From NCBI GenBank assembly GCA_003476685.1, contig DMVN01000188.1, forward strand, positions 1 to 7,631: a DNA stretch of 7,631 bases, read 5' to 3'. The notes under the pieces are model-generated. The model ran no database searches. It was not told where the DNA came from and worked only from the letters and a program-made list of their open reading frames with translations. A program made the translations under genes and the position numbers. This document shows, piece after piece, positions 4,885-7,631 of this stretch (position 1 is its first letter; each line of letters opens with the position of its first letter). Source of the stretch: Acidobacteriota bacterium (GTDB lineage Bacteria > Acidobacteriota > Aminicenantia > Aminicenantales > Saccharicenantaceae).

Positions 4885-7455
4885 CTAAATAGCCGGGAGG
4901 GCTAAAAGCATCTGGGCAAATTCCCGGAGGGCAGCGGCCAGCGCTTTTGTCGTCTCATAAAGGCTGGCTGGCCCTTCCAGCGGCTCATCGCTCAGTATGG
5001 CTGACTTCATTTCCTCAATTTCTTCAGCGGTTAGGTTTAAAGCCCGGCAGACTTCAAATTCTTCCGGGCTGAATCCAGTCTGTCTCAATGACTGACGATA
5101 ACTCTCTATAAGCTCGGGGGTAAGCTGGGTGTCTGGCAGGCCCTCGGTCTGGGCCAATCTTAAAAGAGCCTCTAATCTGGCGGCTACGGCCAGCATGGAC
5201 AGGCCGGATTCCCGTTCATACCTGATGGCATTTTCCAGCTGCCTCTTGGCCCATTCCTGGTCTCCAGCCCGCACAGCTCCAGAATGGCGCTCCACTGAAA
5301 AGCGCGCTGCCCTGAGCTTAGACGTTAAATCCACCACCGCGGCCATCAGCCCGTTAATGGCTTCGGCTCTGGCTTTTGTCACTCCACCTCCAGGTTGTAC
5401 CGGAGTGAAGGTACCCGGCTTGGGCCTGGCCAGAATGGTATAGTCGCTTCGAGGCGGGTCCATGGAGATGGCATCAATGCATTCGCCCCACAGTCCAACC
5501 GTGCGACCGATGGTATATCCGGCCACAGCTTTTGGTATTCCGTAAGGCGTGGCCGCCCCCGGGCCAACGACTTTACCGATCGCAAACGATCCGGCTGAAG
5601 TTCCCCTGGAAAACCAGTTGATCATCTTGCGGGTGTTTTCAGCCGCTTCCCGGCCATTTCCTGAACCTGTTTTCCTTCCTGACTGGCCCAGGCGTTGTTT
5701 GCCTGTATTCCCGGGCTGGGCCACTTTTTTATCCGGCTCAAACAAAGGCAATCCTGAGGGACCAAATTTTTTCGGTTTGGTTTCTTTTTCCCATTTTGGT
5801 TTTTCTCTTCTCACCCAGACAAACTTCGGCAGCTCCCTGGCCTTAGATAGCTTTTGCTGACCTGACTCATTCCATCCCTTTTTGATTCCTGAAAATATGC
5901 CCTCAACCTCGGAAGTAAATATTTCGGCCGCCGGAAATGAAAAAAGCAGATTGCTGGAGTGTTTACTTGGACCCGAGGTGGCCCGTTCCTGCAGACTATC
6001 TGCATATTCTTCCGGTAGATAATCACCTGCTTCTGCCTGGAGATCTCCGTTAGCCAGCAGCGCTAGTCCTTTCATCCAGGCCCGGTAAGGCAACCGGAGA
6101 AATTCTGCATACATATCGTCAAGCTGGTTAACCGGGACTTTTGATGTAGCCAGAATAGCCTGCCGGATGGCCTCACAATAATTGCCGAGAAAGATAACGC
6201 TCCAGGCGGCGCTGTCGGGCAAAGTTTTAAGCTCGGGGTTAATTCTGGCCAGTTTATTTTTTAACTCCAGAACCTCGTCCCGGTGATGCAGAGCAAATTT
6301 ATAACGTTCGGCAGCATCGGCAAATCGCGGCCCGGCCGTGCTGTCTGGCTTGCCTCCGCCAACAGGAACTCCGGCCAGCACCCAGCCTGAATCCTTTATT
6401 GACCTGGTGCTGGTTACACCCCCGGGCCCGGACCAGGTCAGTATTAATTCCTTAAAGGCGAGCCCGACCACCTGGTCATCGCCATTGAAAAACTGCGGGG
6501 CAACATTCTGGTCATAAATTATCTGAATTCCAGTTCCCTGACGGTCGACAATGACCGTGATCAGGCCGTTTTCATCGGTGGCCAGGATGAAATTTTCTGG
6601 ATAATAAATCTGCGTCCTGGTGGTCCTGTAACCATAAGGAAAATATCGGACAAAATAGCCGTCCAGGTCATAACTCCAACGGCCCCAGGGTATATCCCGG
6701 CTGTCCGGTGGCGGCAAAACTTCACCGACCCGCACGGCCACGCTCTCCACTTCATGATAAGGAGCCAAAACCGGGTTAAGGAACATCTCCCGCAGCCTGG
6801 CTTCAGCCTGGAGAGCTTCGCGAGCTAACGGCGGAAGTTTCTGCATGGCGGCATTGAGGACAGGCTGAGGTATTTTTCCCAGGGCTCCGCCATTAAGCCG
6901 GTCGTACTCTTTCGGGGTTAAAAGGACTTTAGCCGTCTTCTGAATTTCTTTGCTGCACTCGGAGAGCTTGCTGCGGGCTATTATGGCCCAGAGCAGAAGC
7001 TGAATATCCTGCTGCTTAATTTCTGGATGGTAAACGGAATTTTTCAGGATGTTGGAGACGATTTCAGCCTGTTTTCCTTTGAGCGGAGCATAAGCGTAAC
7101 CGTCACCTTCTCCGGGAGCATACGTTCCTGCTCTAAGACAGTAGCTCTGGAACTGACCTTCCCACAGGCCGGGAAGAAGTGGAAAGGACCCCTGAGCTGT
7201 CACAGGTAAAAAAGTCATCAAGGCTCCGTGTTGCGGGTTGTAAGCATCGAGAAATGGGATGTCATAGATGGCATCGGTCAGAGTGGTGCTGACCGGCGGT
7301 TCTTCCTGCAGCAATTTATCCAGGTCAGGGACCTGGGGCGCTTTGACCGGAATTTTTATCTTATCTTTTAGCTTATTAAACTGGGCACCAGCCGGCAAAA
7401 TCAGGCCAAAACAAAGAAGAATAATAATAGGTACCTTCAGCGCGGGTTTTAGCAT
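4885..7455 (-). CDS. Large exported protein of unknown function with a thioester-domain-like motif pair
   Basis: 856 residues. A Sec signal peptide covers residues 1-24 (hydrophobic core 8-20, cleavage after AGA24/Q25). Residues 100-200 look like the most conserved module: QFQSYCLRAGTYAPGEGDGY, then IQLLLWAIIARSKL, then LLTPKEYDRLNGGALGKIP. Cys106 in a Tyr-Cys-Leu setting and Gln152 in Ile-Gln-x-x-Leu-Trp resemble the paired motifs of bacterial thioester domains. Residues 255-345 are rich in Tyr/Phe and beta-like. Residues 380-490 are mostly helical. Residues 545-610 are a basic, low-complexity linker. Residues 618-660 are hydrophobic and Gly/Ala-rich (SAGSFAIGKVVGPGAATPYG), and 690-856 are helical and charged. 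There is no lipobox or cell-wall anchor; the location is probably periplasm, outer membrane or outside. The ATG is fixed by AAGGAGG 6 bases upstream and a promoter. I do not recognise a named family for the whole protein. Its own strong promoter suggests separate expression from DUF362 downstream. Confidence 0.85.
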   Translation of the reverse strand: MLKPALKVPIIILLCFGLILPAGAQFNKLKDKIKIPVKAPQVPDLDKLLQEEPPVSTTLTDAIYDIPFLDAYNPQHGALMTFLPVTAQGSFPLLPGLWEGQFQSYCLRAGTYAPGEGDGYAYAPLKGKQAEIVSNILKNSVYHPEIKQQDIQLLLWAIIARSKLSECSKEIQKTAKVLLTPKEYDRLNGGALGKIPQPVLNAAMQKLPPLAREALQAEARLREMFLNPVLAPYHEVESVAVRVGEVLPPPDSRDIPWGRWSYDLDGYFVRYFPYGYRTTRTQIYYPENFILATDENGLITVIVDRQGTGIQIIYDQNVAPQFFNGDDQVVGLAFKELILTWSGPGGVTSTRSIKDSGWVLAGVPVGGGKPDSTAGPRFADAAERYKFALHHRDEVLELKNKLARINPELKTLPDSAAWSVIFLGNYCEAIRQAILATSKVPVNQLDDMYAEFLRLPYRAWMKGLALLANGDLQAEAGDYLPEEYADSLQERATSGPSKHSSNLLFSFPAAEIFTSEVEGIFSGIKKGWNESGQQKLSKARELPKFVWVRREKPKWEKETKPKKFGPSGLPLFEPDKKVAQPGNTGKQRLGQSGRKTGSGNGREAAENTRKMINWFSRGTSAGSFAIGKVVGPGAATPYGIPKAVAGYTIGRTVGLWGECIDAISMDPPRSDYTILARPKPGTFTPVQPGGGVTKARAEAINGLMAAVVDLTSKLRAARFSVERHSGAVRAGDQEWAKRQLENAIRYERESGLSMLAVAARLEALLRLAQTEGLPDTQLTPELIESYRQSLRQTGFSPEEFEVCRALNLTAEEIEEMKSAILSDEPLEGPASLYETTKALAAALREFAQMLLALPAI

Positions 7456-7461
7456 CGGAGC

Positions 7462-7468
7462 CCTCCTT
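7462..7468 (-). promoter_or_regulatory. Strong ribosome binding site of the 856-residue gene
   Basis: AAGGAGG on the minus strand ends 6 bases before the ATG at 7455, an ideal Shine-Dalgarno sequence and spacing that settles the start. Confidence 0.85.
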
Positions 7469-7484
7469 CCCCGGACTTGATTAC

Positions 7485-7524
7485 AGAATATTCAACTGCC
7501 TGCCGTCGTGTCAAATAAATTTAT
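7485..7524 (-). promoter_or_regulatory. Promoter of the 856-residue gene
   Basis: On the minus strand a perfect -35 TTGACA (7514-7509) is followed after 18 bases by TATTCT (7490-7485), 4 of 6 matches to TATAAT. Just upstream lies an AT-rich block with the palindrome ATAAATTTAT (7515-7524), which could act as an UP element or operator. A transcript would start near 7478, giving a leader of about 22 bases. Confidence 0.65.
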
Positions 7525-7553
7525 CATCTCCGCCAGGGCAGCACGAGGTAATC

Positions 7554-7631
7554 TCAAAAGCTATGTCCAAAGGCAGCATAAACAGCCATCAGTGGGGTTT
7601 CCAGTAGGGTCGGACCATGGTAACTATTTGA
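7554..7631 (-). CDS. Possible C-terminal tail of an upstream gene (partial)
   Basis: The minus-strand frame is open from the window edge to a TGA at 7556-7554 and encodes 25 residues ending in LLETPLMAVYAAFGHSF. A terminal Phe with some alternating hydrophobic residues is loosely like the last strand of an outer membrane barrel, but so short an open frame occurs easily by chance. The stop lies 40 bases upstream of the TTGACA box of the next gene, which is a normal spacing. The true upstream gene, if any, lies outside the window. Confidence 0.25.
   Translation of the reverse strand, partial: SNSYHGPTLLETPLMAVYAAFGHSF

Larger units (their letters stand above)
4519..4888 (+). pseudogene. Possible frameshifted plus-strand coding remnant
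   Basis: One plus-strand frame is open from 4519 to the TAA at 4687-4689 and reads, in part, EAQPIKFISSIKESLNPGLA then IGSNGQKIKAGN. A frame shifted by one base is open from 4652 to the TAA at 4886-4888 and reads SGIDGSSQQPGNNEYNLPPK, then RSLQEMESEGKLKYLWESKD. Joined by one shift within 4652-4686 they give about 120 hydrophilic, protein-like residues. No start codon with a ribosome binding site is visible, and I recognise no family. The final TAA overlaps the stop codon of the converging 856-residue gene. The opposite strand also has open frames here (to 81 codons), but those are Phe/Trp/Cys/Arg-rich and look like shadows. Purine-rich intergenic DNA can give such readings by chance, so this is a weak call. 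Confidence 0.25.

Noticed and set aside
1..7631. CRISPR array, insertion sequence, integrase, attachment site or toxin-antitoxin pair
   Set aside because: No regularly spaced repeats, transposase or recombinase motifs, terminal inverted repeats or small paired genes were seen on either strand.

Overview
The window reads as a piece of a bacterial chromosome of medium GC content with simple, loosely packed gene order. The combination of a B12-dependent (class II) ribonucleotide reductase, a Tat-exported DUF362 protein, a DUF6599-type protein and large exported proteins without close named relatives suggests an anaerobic member of an under-studied Gram-negative lineage. Acidobacteriota or Candidatus Aminicenantes would fit. 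This placement is inferred from family distribution as I remember it, not shown by the sequence.

Layout. Positions 1-303 (+) are the last 101 codons of the class II ribonucleotide reductase gene. All other well-supported genes are on the minus strand. Read in their own direction they are: a possible gene tail at the right edge (7631-7554); a large exported protein of 856 residues (7455-4885) with its own promoter and a strong ribosome binding site; a Tat-exported DUF362 protein (4452-3220); a DUF6599-like exported or anchored protein (3100-2093); and a secreted NHL-like beta-propeller protein (1325-312), which converges on nrdJ with an 8-base gap.

Three stretches lack intact genes. Positions 1326-2092 hold at least one, probably two, decayed minus-strand coding remnants. 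One is interrupted by what looks like a single-base loss in a G run. The promoter of the beta-propeller gene follows. Positions 4453-4884 hold the DUF362 promoter and a doubtful frameshifted plus-strand coding remnant, with a 22-bp near-perfect palindrome near its end. Positions 7456-7631 hold the promoter of the 856-residue gene and the possible gene tail.

How the genes fit together. All four minus-strand genes encode proteins with an export signal: three Sec-type and one Tat-type. The window is therefore mostly an envelope or periplasmic locus beside a housekeeping gene. DUF362 and DUF6599 genes lie 119 bases apart with no visible terminator and are probably co-transcribed. The beta-propeller and 856-residue genes have separate promoters. 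The 856-residue protein is the most interesting item: near its N terminus it has a Tyr-Cys motif followed by an Ile-Gln-x-x-Leu-Trp motif, resembling the two halves of bacterial thioester domains, though the two residues are unusually close together.
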